Below, in pieces: positions 8,413 to 17,124 of a stretch of 43,092 nt of DNA. Numbering within the stretch: the stretch's first letter is position 1; every line of letters starts with the position of its first letter. The notes beneath the pieces are model-generated. The model saw only the letters and a list, made by a program, of their open reading frames with translations. It was not told the origin of the DNA and ran no database searches. Source of the stretch: Deltaproteobacteria bacterium (lineage in GTDB: Bacteria > Desulfobacterota > Desulfuromonadia > Geobacterales > DSM-12255); the NCBI GenBank assembly GCA_021849045.1, contig JAJZTK010000014.1:1-43092 (forward strand). The letters are read 5' to 3'. The position numbers and the translations under genes were made by a program.

Positions 8413-9240
8413 ATGCAAGTGAACAGTGAGAGTCTGCTGAAAGGCAAAAAAATCGGCTTCATCGGCGGCGGCAACATGGCGGAGGCGCTCATCCGGGGGC
8501 TTTTGACCGGCGGCGTAACGCCGAGCGACATTCTCGTCGCCGAGCCGTTGGTCAAGAGACGTGAATACCTCGTTGACCGCTACCACGTGCAGGTGACGGC
8601 AGAGAACAAGGACTTGGTCGGCACTCCCATCCTACTTCTGGCCATCAAGCCACAGGTGGCGGCACGGGTCCTGGTACACCTGGCAGATCTGCTTCCGGAC
8701 GACACCCTCCTGGTGTCCATCATGGCAGGCACCCAGTGCGCCGCCATCGAGGCGACCTTCCCGAACCCGGTCCGTGTTGTTCGCGTCATGCCCAACACAC
8801 CGGCCCTGGTCATGGCCGGTGCGTCCGCAGTGTGCCGTGGCAGTCTGGCCACCGATGAAGACATCGCCATTGTCGAAAGAATCTTTACCCTTACCGGCAG
8901 TTGCAGTGTGGTTGACGAGAAGTTGATGAACGCCGTCACCGGCCTCTCCGGCAGCGGTCCGGCTTATGTGATGACGTTTGTGGAGGCGCTTGCCGATGCC
9001 GGGGTGGAAAACGGCCTGCCAAGGGATGTTGCCTTGTCCCTGGCCATTCAGACCGTACTCGGCACGGCCCGCCTGCTCAAGGAAACCGGAGAGCACCCGG
9101 CAGTCCTGCGGGACCAGGTAACATCGCCCGGCGGCACCACTATTGCCGGCCTGCGCGCTCTGGAGCAAGGAGCCTTCCGCGCCACGATCATGAATGCCGT
9201 CGACGCCGCAACGGCAAGGGCAAAGGAGTTGGGTAAATAA
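8413..9240 (+). CDS. proC: Pyrroline-5-carboxylate reductase
   Basis: Cytoplasmic NAD(P)H enzyme making proline from pyrroline-5-carboxylate. The roughly 275-residue length is normal. It has the N-terminal Rossmann motif KIGFIGGGNMAEALIRG, the substrate and cofactor block VRVMPNTPALVMAGAS, and the family signature near the C-terminus, ALADAGVENGLPRDVAL followed by LRDQVTSPGGTTIAGLRALE. Start choice is uncertain: ATG at 8413 has GAAGGA 12 nt upstream, while GTG at 8419 has GGGGG 6 nt upstream. An in-frame TTG at 8350 overlaps the proposed promoter and is unlikely. It diverges from the polyamine genes and converges on the glycan locus, ending 2 nt before a heptamer repeat array. Confidence 0.95.
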   Translation: MQVNSESLLKGKKIGFIGGGNMAEALIRGLLTGGVTPSDILVAEPLVKRREYLVDRYHVQVTAENKDLVGTPILLLAIKPQVAARVLVHLADLLPDDTLLVSIMAGTQCAAIEATFPNPVRVVRVMPNTPALVMAGASAVCRGSLATDEDIAIVERIFTLTGSCSVVDEKLMNAVTGLSGSGPAYVMTFVEALADAGVENGLPRDVALSLAIQTVLGTARLLKETGEHPAVLRDQVTSPGGTTIAGLRALEQGAFRATIMNAVDAATARAKELGK

Positions 9241-9241
9241 T

Positions 9242-9311
9242 GTTCAAGGTTCAATGTTCGACGTTCAAAGTTATTGCCCAGACCTTGAGCCTTGAACCCT
9301 GAACCTTGGAC
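9242..9311. repeat. Two inverted arrays of tandem 7-bp units
   Basis: Left array 9242-9269: GTTCAAG, GTTCAAT, GTTCGAC, GTTCAAA. Right array 9284-9311: CTTGAGC, CTTGAAC, CCTGAAC, CTTGGAC, which is the same unit reversed. A 14-nt spacer separates them, so the whole could fold as a long imperfect hairpin between the convergent ends of proC and the YfhO-type gene. The last codons and stop of the YfhO-type gene lie within it. The units were read directly from the sequence. Confidence 0.85.
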
Positions 9312-11712
9312 GCAGTCTTTCCCTCACCAGCATTGCCGCAAACAGCGCTAACGACGCCAGTGTCAGATATTTCCCCACCTTGAAGGGTAACGGGTCGAAG
9401 ACGAACCGGACCTCGTGGCTGCCCGGCGGCAGATAGACTCCCCGCAGAATATAGTTCACCCGCTGGATCTCGACAGGTTTGCCGTCCACCGTTGCCTTCC
9501 ATCCATTGTAGTACTTCTCCCCCAGCACCAGCAGGGCATTGGCGGCAGTGCTGACAGACAGGTCGATCTTTTCCCCCTCGTACCGTTTGAGCTGCACATT
9601 CCCTATGCCTGCGGCAGGTGCCGACTCCGGCGAAGCCAGCGGCAACGGCGGCGGGTTCTCAACCACGGCCAACTGCCGCGGGTCGAACTGCGGACTCTGC
9701 ATGATACCCAGGGCCTGCTGGGGTTGGGCGACAGTGAGCACCGATGGGACCAGCCACGCCTTGGGCATGACCGTCCGGTTCTCCAGCACCAGTTCGCTGC
9801 CGTCCGGCGCCTGGAAGACCGGTACGTACTTGTCGCCAAGCTGGGCGCGCTCCTGGGCGTATTGGGCCGCGGGATAGACCAGATGCCGGACATTCATCAG
9901 GTCCGGCATTGGTGACGCAAGGTTGAACGCATCGAGAAAATTCTGCCAGCGCTGCTGCTGGACCGGGTTGGAGGTGAACAACACCGGTATTCGGTTCGTG
10001 ACGTATAACATCGGGTCACCGCCGGTCATGGGCAGGGTTCGGTGCTGGTCACCATTGCGAAGCAGGTAATCCATTACCGGCGTCTTGACCGACCTGGCCG
10101 CAGCCGCCGGCGACGGCACCAGAAACAGGAACTTGTCGTTGATCCGCCCGACATCCACCAGATAAAGGACCAGCAGCGCCGCGGGGAGTAACGACAGCGT
10201 TCGGCCAGGTCGGCCGAGGAACCGGAACGCACCTGCTGTGAGGGCGGCAAGGCCGGCGGCGATCCCGGTCTCCAGCATCAGGTTGTCCCAGCGCTGTGCC
10301 GCCAGGTAGGCCCCCTGCTCGTAACGGGTCGGCTGGTTCAGTATCTCGGCAAACCTGGCAAGCCAGTACCCCTTCCCCCCGGCCTCGATCCCCAGGAGGG
10401 CGAGGAGCAGCAATGGCACAGCCGCAATCCCCAGGAGGTAGCGCCGAAAGCCTCTCGTCTCCCGCAGTTCCGCGTTCCGCAGGCAGTCGATCCCCCGCGC
10501 AGCCAGGATGGCCAGCCCCATGACCGGGACGAACATCATCATCTTCGGTACCCGGAAACGGTTTATGCCGGGAAAATGGTCGTACAGCAGGTTGTAGAAT
10601 ATCGTGTATTTTCCCATGGAAAAGAGGATGCCGCCGGCGATGCCGGCCACGGCGAGCCAGGTGTAGCGGTCGCGACGGAATATCAGCGGCAGTGGCAGCA
10701 GCAGCCAGGGAAGAAGTCCCATGTAACTGACCGTCTGGGTAAAGACCATCCGTCCCCAGTAGTAGCTCTTGATGTTGGGGGGGTTCTCCCCGGCCTCCTG
10801 GCGCGATAGCCCGAAGAAACCGGGGATGACGAACCCGGCCAGCTCCTCGGGAGGGAGGGACCAGGACATGGCCTCATCCCGGTCGAGCCCCCCCTTCCCC
10901 TGGTTGGCGCCGCTCTGCACCCCGCGGTTGGTATCCTTGGACCAGTCGGCCAACGGGAACAGGGACATGGAAACCGTGGAGAGGAAAAAGAGGAGCACGA
11001 CCAGGTTCATACCCAGCAGCCGCGGCAGCGGGAAGGAAGACCGTTCCTCCCGGTCGGCAAGGAGCATCAGCGACCGGAAAAGGCCGTAGGCACCGATGCA
11101 GAGGCAGGTGTAAAAGGCGATCTGCCAGTGGGTGTTAAAGAACTGGTAAGCGAGGACCACGGCCGTGGCCAGGAACCAGAAGGTCCGCCTGGTCCTGAAC
11201 CCTTTCTCAAAGCAGTAGAAGGCCCACGGCGCAAAGGAGATGGTGGCGATCTTCATGACATGGCCGGCATTGATCAGGGAGGCGTTCTCCGGCGCCAAGG
11301 CGAAAATAGTCCCGGCGAAGAAGGCCGCGAAGCGGCCGGTGCCGATCAGACGACAGCAGGCATAGACCCCGGCGGCACCGATAAAAAGATGCACGACCAT
11401 GAACCAGGCGATATTGGCCGGCAAGGGGATGAAGTGCAGCAGAAGGTTCCGGAGATAGAGAAACTGCATGGAAAGCGAACCGCCGCCATCGGAGGTGCCG
11501 CTGTTCACGAACAGGTTCCAGGTGGGATGCAGGTTCAACCGGAAGACATCGAGTAGCGGCATCTCCCGGTACGCCTTCACGGTCCAGAGGAACTCGTTGA
11601 TGATGTCCGGGGCCCGGACGATCTTGTCGGTGAAAAGGATCCGGGAAAAGAAAAGGATCAGGAGCGCCAGCATGCCGGCCAAAGCCAGGAGGTCCTTGTT
11701 GCGTTCGGTCAT
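9271..11712 (-). CDS. YfhO-type polytopic membrane protein (GT-C-like)
   Basis: An 813-residue inner-membrane protein with an N-terminal hydrophobic segment (LLALAGMLALLILFFSRILF), many further membrane spans through about residue 530, and a soluble C-terminal domain (ALLVLGEKYYNGWKATVDGK, then GVYLPPGSHEVRFVFDP) followed by one last span. This is the layout of the YfhO family, whose members are linked to lipid-carrier-dependent glycosylation. It is the last gene of the glycan locus. Its ATG overlaps the stop of the upstream GT4 as ATGA, suggesting translational coupling. The C-terminal RVQGSRSGQ is encoded by the heptamer array and is probably not ancestral. The substrate cannot be told. Confidence 0.8.
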   Translation of the reverse strand: MTERNKDLLALAGMLALLILFFSRILFTDKIVRAPDIINEFLWTVKAYREMPLLDVFRLNLHPTWNLFVNSGTSDGGGSLSMQFLYLRNLLLHFIPLPANIAWFMVVHLFIGAAGVYACCRLIGTGRFAAFFAGTIFALAPENASLINAGHVMKIATISFAPWAFYCFEKGFRTRRTFWFLATAVVLAYQFFNTHWQIAFYTCLCIGAYGLFRSLMLLADREERSSFPLPRLLGMNLVVLLFFLSTVSMSLFPLADWSKDTNRGVQSGANQGKGGLDRDEAMSWSLPPEELAGFVIPGFFGLSRQEAGENPPNIKSYYWGRMVFTQTVSYMGLLPWLLLPLPLIFRRDRYTWLAVAGIAGGILFSMGKYTIFYNLLYDHFPGINRFRVPKMMMFVPVMGLAILAARGIDCLRNAELRETRGFRRYLLGIAAVPLLLLALLGIEAGGKGYWLARFAEILNQPTRYEQGAYLAAQRWDNLMLETGIAAGLAALTAGAFRFLGRPGRTLSLLPAALLVLYLVDVGRINDKFLFLVPSPAAAARSVKTPVMDYLLRNGDQHRTLPMTGGDPMLYVTNRIPVLFTSNPVQQQRWQNFLDAFNLASPMPDLMNVRHLVYPAAQYAQERAQLGDKYVPVFQAPDGSELVLENRTVMPKAWLVPSVLTVAQPQQALGIMQSPQFDPRQLAVVENPPPLPLASPESAPAAGIGNVQLKRYEGEKIDLSVSTAANALLVLGEKYYNGWKATVDGKPVEIQRVNYILRGVYLPPGSHEVRFVFDPLPFKVGKYLTLASLALFAAMLVRERLRPRFRVQGSRSGQ

Positions 11713-12902
11713 AGGTTCACATGCTCCCTGTAGAATCTGTCCAGTTGTACCGCGTAGTCACGCCAGCTGAAGTGCTCCAGGAGATACTGCCGCCCGGCCC
11801 TCCCCAGACCATGTCGCCTTTCCGGGTCGAGCAGGAGCTCCACCGTCCCGGCAGCCATGGCCTCCCAGTCGCCCGGGTCGCAGAGGATGCCGGAGACGCC
11901 GTCCTTCACGTACTCCGCCACTTGGCCGACCCGGTCCCCCACCACGGCCTTCCCGGCCATCAGCAGCTCGGTCAGCTTGGCCGGGCACTTGCAGCGGTTG
12001 ACCAGGTTGTCGGCAAAGGGGTAGATGGCCACGTCCCCGGCCGCCAGGTAGTCGGGGAGTTCCGCCGGTTCCACCCACCCGGCCATCAGCAGGGCATCAG
12101 AGAAGCCGCCCGCACGGCCCGCTGCCAGCAGTTCCCCCTCCTCGCCGCGACGCCCCTTGCCGACCACCAGGAACCGGACACCCGGCACCCGGCGTCGGAT
12201 CTCCCCAAACACCCGGTGGAGCCGCTCCTGCTCGAATTCGAAAAAACGGGTGTAGAGGAGGACCACCGGCGCTTCCGTCCCGATCCCGAGCCGCTCCCGG
12301 ACCGCGGTCCCGTTTCCTTCGGACGTTGTAGCCACGCAGTTGGGGAGGTAGAGGAGCCGTTCCGGCGGGATCCCCATCCCCACAGCCTGCTCTGCCAGCC
12401 CCCGGCTCGCCACGGTCACGACGCACGCATTACGCAGCAGCCACTGCTCCTGGGCCGCGAACAGGTATTTTTCCAGCGGCGAATAATCGAGGACTTCGTT
12501 CATCCCCCCCCGTCCCTCCCAGTCGTCGGTATCCAGCACGACCGGGGGAAGCCGCAGGCCGAGCCGGCGCAGCGAGAGCTGAAACATTGCCGCGAGCCCC
12601 GCGTACCCCTTTGGCTTGAACAGGTGGACCAGGTCCGGCTTCTCGGCGAGGGCTGCCCGGAAGAGCCGCCACGACAGGGCCAGGGCGGACAGGGCCTTGC
12701 TGCGCGGCCCCAGCCGGGCGTTGCGCAGGAGCACCCCCCTGACGACCTCCTCCTTCCCCGAGTCCTCGGGGTTGGTGTAGGGGGGGGCCACGATGGTCAC
12801 CCGGTGTCCGAGCTGCTGCAGCTCCGTTGCCAGGGGTAGCATCCGGGCGATGACCGTCCCTTTGGGGCGGATGCCGAACGGTGCCAGGAATACGATCTTC
12901 AC
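11709..12902 (-). CDS. Glycosyltransferase family 4 (GT-B)
   Basis: A 397-residue protein with a GT-B layout: N-terminal acceptor domain MKIVFLAPFGIRPKGTVIARMLPLATELQQLGHRV (given in part), DLVHLFKPKGYAGLAA, a central VVLLYTRFFEFEQERL, and the C-terminal nucleotide-sugar site AKLTELLMAGKAVVGDRVGQ. The start is GTG at 12902, overlapping the upstream GT2 stop as GTGA; the open frame continuing to 13796 is antisense-like reading of the GT2 gene and is rejected. It transfers an unknown sugar during glycan assembly at the inner membrane. Coupled to both neighbours by 4-nt overlaps. Confidence 0.88.
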   Translation of the reverse strand: MKIVFLAPFGIRPKGTVIARMLPLATELQQLGHRVTIVAPPYTNPEDSGKEEVVRGVLLRNARLGPRSKALSALALSWRLFRAALAEKPDLVHLFKPKGYAGLAAMFQLSLRRLGLRLPPVVLDTDDWEGRGGMNEVLDYSPLEKYLFAAQEQWLLRNACVVTVASRGLAEQAVGMGIPPERLLYLPNCVATTSEGNGTAVRERLGIGTEAPVVLLYTRFFEFEQERLHRVFGEIRRRVPGVRFLVVGKGRRGEEGELLAAGRAGGFSDALLMAGWVEPAELPDYLAAGDVAIYPFADNLVNRCKCPAKLTELLMAGKAVVGDRVGQVAEYVKDGVSGILCDPGDWEAMAAGTVELLLDPERRHGLGRAGRQYLLEHFSWRDYAVQLDRFYREHVNL

Positions 12903-13975
12903 CGCTCCGCCACCTTCCGGGCAAAGGTCGACAGTGCCCGGTCTGCCGGCACCAGGAATCGTGCGATCTCGGCTGTCGTCAACCGGCGCCCGGCCTGGAC
13001 GAGGCGCCTCTTTGCAAGGAGCCGCGACATGCTTTTCAACACGTCTCCCCTGGCCCGCAGGGCGGCCCAGCCCTGCCCCCTCAGGAGAGCCAGCACGAGC
13101 CCCCCCAGGTCGAAGGAGATGATCCACGGCAGCCGGCGCAGGATGAGCGAGGCGGGCCAGTTCTTGATCAGGGTGAACCACTTGTTCCGCTGGACCTGGT
13201 AGACGGTGAACGGGCTCATCTTCCCGCTGGTGGCGGAGTGGACGTGGTAGACTACCGCGCCCGGCGCGGTGACGCAGCGCCAGCCGGCCAGCCGGCCGCG
13301 CCAGGCCAGGTCCAGGTCCTCGTAGTAGGCGAAGAACTCCGGGTCGAAGAAACCGACCTGGTCCAGCATGGCCCGGCGGTAGAGGGCCGCTCCGGCGCAG
13401 GGACCAAAGACCTCGGCCGGCTCGTCGTACTGCCCCCGGTCCTGTTCGCCCACGCCGATATTGTACCCCATGCCGTTTCCGGCAACCTTCACCCCCACCG
13501 AGTCGATCCGCCCCGGATCGAAGAAGTTGAGCATCTTGGCCGCCACCATCCCGACCCGCGGATCGGCCTTTGCCGGCCTGACGAGCTCTTCGAGGAACTC
13601 GGGCCTCGCCAGGGTGTCGTTGTTCAGGGTGACGATGAACTCCCCCCTCGCCTCTTCCAGCCCGCGGTTGTTCCCCTCTGCAAAACCGACGTTTTCCGGC
13701 AGGATCACAAGCCTCACCCAGGGGAACTGCTCCCGCACGTAGTCGGCAGTGCCGTCGCTGGAGCCGTTGTCCACCAGGATCACCTCGAAATCCCACATGG
13801 TCTGCCCGACCAGGGAGCCGAGGCAGTCGGCCAGGAAGCGACGGCCGTTCCAGGTGAGGACGATGACGGAGATGAGGGGAGCCGGAGAGCTCAATGGATC
13901 AGGCGGTGGAGAAGGTTCCTGAAATATATCTGGCCCGGGCGTGACCGTAAAACCAGCCTGTCTCCGCTCAGTCAT
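12899..13975 (-). CDS. Glycosyltransferase family 2, WbbL/rhamnosyltransferase-like
   Basis: A 358-residue GT-A enzyme. After about 33 non-conserved residues come LISVIVLTWNGRRFLADCL, the nucleotide-binding VDNGSSDGT, the DXD-like LNNDT, and FFAYYEDLDLAWRGRLAGW, which holds the acidic catalytic pair. The C-terminal third is amphipathic, as in WbbL-like enzymes, and likely membrane-associated. It resembles the next gene upstream (14037-15005) in order of motifs. The ATG at 13975 lacks a strong ribosome site, and the first 30 residues look unstructured, so a later start is possible. Donor sugar unknown; rhamnose-like 6-deoxysugars are common in the family. Confidence 0.88.
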   Translation of the reverse strand: MTERRQAGFTVTPGPDIFQEPSPPPDPLSSPAPLISVIVLTWNGRRFLADCLGSLVGQTMWDFEVILVDNGSSDGTADYVREQFPWVRLVILPENVGFAEGNNRGLEEARGEFIVTLNNDTLARPEFLEELVRPAKADPRVGMVAAKMLNFFDPGRIDSVGVKVAGNGMGYNIGVGEQDRGQYDEPAEVFGPCAGAALYRRAMLDQVGFFDPEFFAYYEDLDLAWRGRLAGWRCVTAPGAVVYHVHSATSGKMSPFTVYQVQRNKWFTLIKNWPASLILRRLPWIISFDLGGLVLALLRGQGWAALRARGDVLKSMSRLLAKRRLVQAGRRLTTAEIARFLVPADRALSTFARKVAER

Positions 13976-14036
13976 GAGTTATCGTTCTCAACACAGGTGG
14001 TCTGTGTCCTTTTCGGGTGTTGACGGCAGAGCTTCT

Positions 14037-15005
14037 TTACGCCCCACATCCGCCATGTTTCGGAACACACCGCGACTTCATTTGCGCGTTGGTAATGCGC
14101 CTGCCGGCCATTATGGACTGCCGCTTTCCGAACATCTTCCGCAGGCCTTTCACTATCTCCCACTGGGTCACAAAAGCCACCCTGAAACGACCACGCATCA
14201 GGTTTGCGAGAAATTTAAGACAATGGGTGGCGAAAATAAAGGGAAAATACTTTACCTGGAACTCAACGGGGTAATTCTTAACGATCAGGAAAATGTAATT
14301 GCGCCGCCGCATGATGTCGAAGCGGTCCCGGTTCGCGCGGTTCGCATCGGAGGTGCCGCCGACCTTATGGTAGATAACGGCATCTGGAACCAACAGGCAG
14401 CGAAAGCCGGCCCAGTTGGCGCGGAACGAGAGGTCGATGTCCTCGAAGTAGGCAAAGAAATCCTCGTCAAAGAGGCCGATCCGGTCGAACAGTTCCCTTT
14501 TGTAACATCCGCCACCGCCGCACGCGCCAAAGATGAAGCTACGCTCTGAAAAATTTCCCAAACGGGCGCATTCCCCGATCTTGTACGGCCCTCGGAGAAG
14601 GTCGAAGGCGTCTCCCGCTGAATCGATCACGTTACGTTCATAGTAATTGAGGAGCCTCGACGCGAAAATCCATACATCGGTGTTCTCCTCGATGGCGGCG
14701 GCAAGATTTTTCAGCCAGTGCGGCGCAACCTGTGTGTCGTTATTGAGAAGGACAACAAACTCCCCACGGGAGCTCTCGATTCCACGGTTGACCCCCGCTG
14801 CAAAGCCGACATTTTCCGGCAGTGCTACGACCCTCGTCTCTGGCCATCGCTCGCGCACGAACTCCACGGAGCCGTCCGTCGAGCCGTTATCCACGAGAAT
14901 GGTCTCGAAGTCCCTACAAGTCAACGTCTCCAGAGAATCGAGACATTCCTGCAGATGGTATCTGCCGTTCCAGTTGGGAATTATGACGGAAAAATATGGG
15001 GCCAT
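14037..15005 (-). CDS. Glycosyltransferase family 2, WbbL/rhamnosyltransferase-like
   Basis: A 322-residue GT-A enzyme starting MAPYFSVIIPNWNGRYHLQE, with VDNGSTDGSVEFV, the DXD-like LLNNDTQV, FGACGGGGCYKRELFDRIGLF and FFAYFEDIDLSFRANWAGF. The motif order is the same as in the neighbouring 12899-13975 gene, so the two are likely paralogues acting in the same chain. It is less GC-rich than its neighbour. A 61-nt gap separates it from the downstream GT2, and it is preceded by a glycosyltransferase remnant. Confidence 0.88.
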   Translation of the reverse strand: MAPYFSVIIPNWNGRYHLQECLDSLETLTCRDFETILVDNGSTDGSVEFVRERWPETRVVALPENVGFAAGVNRGIESSRGEFVVLLNNDTQVAPHWLKNLAAAIEENTDVWIFASRLLNYYERNVIDSAGDAFDLLRGPYKIGECARLGNFSERSFIFGACGGGGCYKRELFDRIGLFDEDFFAYFEDIDLSFRANWAGFRCLLVPDAVIYHKVGGTSDANRANRDRFDIMRRRNYIFLIVKNYPVEFQVKYFPFIFATHCLKFLANLMRGRFRVAFVTQWEIVKGLRKMFGKRQSIMAGRRITNAQMKSRCVPKHGGCGA

Positions 15006-15008
15006 GCC

Positions 15009-15191
15009 CTAAATTCCGAACTTGTCGAATTTGCTCTTCTTATAATCCAGATAACCAGCTATCATCAGCCTGAGTTTTTTGCAGTCTATCGCTTTCGAGG
15101 GAAAGTATGTTCCTGATTTCGCCAACGAATTTTCCTGGCAATATAGCATCACCATAGACAATATTTTATATTTGCTTTCTAAACAAGCCAA
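15009..15191 (-). pseudogene. Remnant of a GT2 (RfbF/rhamnosyltransferase-like) C-terminus
   Basis: A 60-codon AT-rich open frame whose last 23 residues (CKKLRLMIAGYLDYKKSKF and following) align with the C-terminus of the intact GT2 at 17331-18179 (LQKFRMVLKGYLDYKSGVM). It has no catalytic domain and overlaps the 3' end of the GT2 at 15166. The simplest reading is the tail of a lost glycosyltransferase gene. A real small protein is less likely. Confidence 0.5.
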
Positions 15192-16122
15192 TGCATAATC
15201 TGTTAATTTTTTTTAGAAACAACATAAATACAAACAATATCGGATTAAAATTCTTTGCTATTCTTGCCATTTTATCTCCGAATGACAAATCAGAGCCCCA
15301 ATGCCATATATGATTAGCCCTATTGAACTTCGCTATCATTTTTTCAAAATAATGCAGAGTGACATAACTCTTACCAAGATAATCCTTGAGCAAGAGGAAT
15401 TCATCTGAAAAATCCAACGACCGTACATTGGTTTTTGTCCACTGCTCCGCATGCTGCCTGAATTTGCACAGCGCCTCAGGAATGGATGCTAGAGCACCTT
15501 GCTCCAACAGATAAAACCACATCTCAAGATCGATTGTTTGCCGATATCTTTCCTCAAAGCCTCGTCCTGCCAGTTTCCTTCTGAAAAGGACCGCTGAAGG
15601 TTCACCAATCAGGTTTCCGTGCTGCAGACAGCGGTTTATTGCTCTAAATCCATCGACGATCTCAAACGTATCGGAATACGACAAAGTCCCGGTCGTCCGC
15701 AAATCCTTTGCCACCAGGAGTCGTGCAGATGTTACCAGGACTACCCTTGGGTGATGGTCAAGCACATTGACTTCCTTCTCCAGACATGTGGGTTCCAGCA
15801 TATCGTCAGCGCAAAGTATCTTGACATATTCACCGTGCGCATATGCAAGACTGCGGTTCAAGTTTTTTACCGGCCCGATATTGGCTTCGTTGCAAAAATA
15901 TTTCACTCGCCTATCAACGGATATGATTTTATCTACAACTTCTTTAGTATTGTCAGTTGAGCAGTTATCGACAACTATCAACTCAATATCAGTAAAAGTT
16001 TGGGCAAGGACTGACTCGATGGCATCAATCAAAAAATGAGCATGATTATAGGTGGGGATGCATACGCTTACTTTGCATCTCTTATTCTCTATAGTTGGGA
16101 ACTGACTATCAACTTGTTTCAT
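15166..16122 (-). CDS. Glycosyltransferase family 2 (paralogue 1 of 3)
   Basis: A 318-residue GT-A enzyme: KVSVCIPTYNHAHFLIDAIE, VDNCSTDNTKEVV, the DXD-type CADD in YVKILCADDMLEPTCLE, and NLIGEPSAVLFRRK, then IDLEMWFYLLEQGALASIPE. The same blocks recur in 18197-19159 and 19187-20095, so these are duplicates that have diverged. A hydrophobic C-terminal stretch (FNPILFVFMLFLKKI) suggests membrane association. AT-rich compared with the flanking gmd gene. The start lacks a clear ribosome site. Confidence 0.86.
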   Translation of the reverse strand: MKQVDSQFPTIENKRCKVSVCIPTYNHAHFLIDAIESVLAQTFTDIELIVVDNCSTDNTKEVVDKIISVDRRVKYFCNEANIGPVKNLNRSLAYAHGEYVKILCADDMLEPTCLEKEVNVLDHHPRVVLVTSARLLVAKDLRTTGTLSYSDTFEIVDGFRAINRCLQHGNLIGEPSAVLFRRKLAGRGFEERYRQTIDLEMWFYLLEQGALASIPEALCKFRQHAEQWTKTNVRSLDFSDEFLLLKDYLGKSYVTLHYFEKMIAKFNRANHIWHWGSDLSFGDKMARIAKNFNPILFVFMLFLKKINRLCIGLFRKQI

Positions 16123-16140
16123 ATTTTATTCTTACTCGCT

Positions 16141-17124
16141 TCATAAGTTGGACTCTGGCCTAAGATTCCCCAACTCGTTTTCCACCATCATCGTCACGAT
16201 GGCGGAGAACGGCACCGTCCTTTTCCAGTTGAGCCGGGAAACGATCTTTCCGGCATCGCCGCAGAGCTGAACCGACTCCGCCGGACGGAAGAACTGGGGG
16301 TCCACCCTGACGTATTCCCGGTAGTCCAGCCCCAGAGCGGAAAAGGCCGTATCCACGAACTCTCGCACGCTGTGGGTCTCTCCGGTGGCGACCACGTAGT
16401 CGTCCGGGGCTTCCGCCTGGAGCATAAGCCACATGGCCTGCACGTAGTCCGGCGCATACCCCCAGTCCCGGTAGGCATCCAGGTTGCCGAGGGTGAGGGA
16501 ATCCTGCATCCCCAGCTTGATCTTCACCGCTGAGGAGACGATCTTCCTGGTGACGAATTCGTACCCCCGGCGGGGGGACTCGTGGTTGTAGAGAATACCA
16601 GAACAGGCGAACATGCCGTATTGCAGGCGATAGTTCTTCATCAGGTGATAACCGGCCACCTTGGAGATGCCGTAGATGGAGCGGGGGTTGAAGGGGGTGT
16701 TCTCATTCTGAGGAGAGCGCTCCACATTGCCGAACATCTCGCTGGTGCCGGCGAAATAGACCCGACAACGGGGAGCAAACTCCTTGAGCGTGGCCAGGAG
16801 GTAGTGGGTGCTGTTGACGTTGTTGTTAAGAATTGAGATCTCGTCCTCGAAGGAGTAGCTAACGAAACTCGATGCTGCCAGGTGGTAGCATTCATCCGGC
16901 ACCACTTCCTTGGCCAGCTTGATGATGGAGAGCACGTTGTCCAGTGAGGCGACGTGCAAGTGGATCCGGTCGAGCAGGTGCCGGATGTTCTTCAGCTTGT
17001 GCTCGGTGTCCTCGATGGCGATCCGGCGGACGATCCCGTGCACCTCGTACCCCTTCTCCAGGAGCAGTTCCGCCAGGTATGAACCGTCTTGGCCGGCCAA
17101 GCCGGTGATGAGCGCCTTTTTCAT
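16141..17124 (-). CDS. gmd: GDP-mannose 4,6-dehydratase-like SDR
   Basis: Predicted to convert GDP-mannose to GDP-4-keto-6-deoxymannose, the precursor of GDP-fucose, GDP-rhamnose and GDP-perosamine. The 327-residue SDR has the NADP motif TGLAGQDGSYLAELLLEKGY, YHLAASSFVSYSFE, the catalytic GTSEMFG with YGISKVAGYH (YxxxK intact), YNHESPRRGYEFVTRKI, and LGNLDAYRDWGYAPDYVQAMW. It is a little short for the family. No downstream partner (Fcl, Rmd or Per) is in the window, so the final sugar is unknown. The GC-rich sequence contrasts with the AT-rich GT2 genes around it. Its ATG overlaps the stop of a glycosyltransferase remnant as ATGA. Confidence 0.85.
   Translation of the reverse strand: MKKALITGLAGQDGSYLAELLLEKGYEVHGIVRRIAIEDTEHKLKNIRHLLDRIHLHVASLDNVLSIIKLAKEVVPDECYHLAASSFVSYSFEDEISILNNNVNSTHYLLATLKEFAPRCRVYFAGTSEMFGNVERSPQNENTPFNPRSIYGISKVAGYHLMKNYRLQYGMFACSGILYNHESPRRGYEFVTRKIVSSAVKIKLGMQDSLTLGNLDAYRDWGYAPDYVQAMWLMLQAEAPDDYVVATGETHSVREFVDTAFSALGLDYREYVRVDPQFFRPAESVQLCGDAGKIVSRLNWKRTVPFSAIVTMMVENELGNLRPESNL

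Noticed and set aside
9242-9311. CRISPR-like array
   Set aside because: Units are 7 bp, contiguous and without spacers; no cas genes in the window.
12903-13796. In-frame extension of the GT4 gene to 13796
   Set aside because: It reads the GT2 gene in the wrong frame, with Arg/Gly/Pro-rich nonsense; GTGA overlap at 12902 marks the true start.
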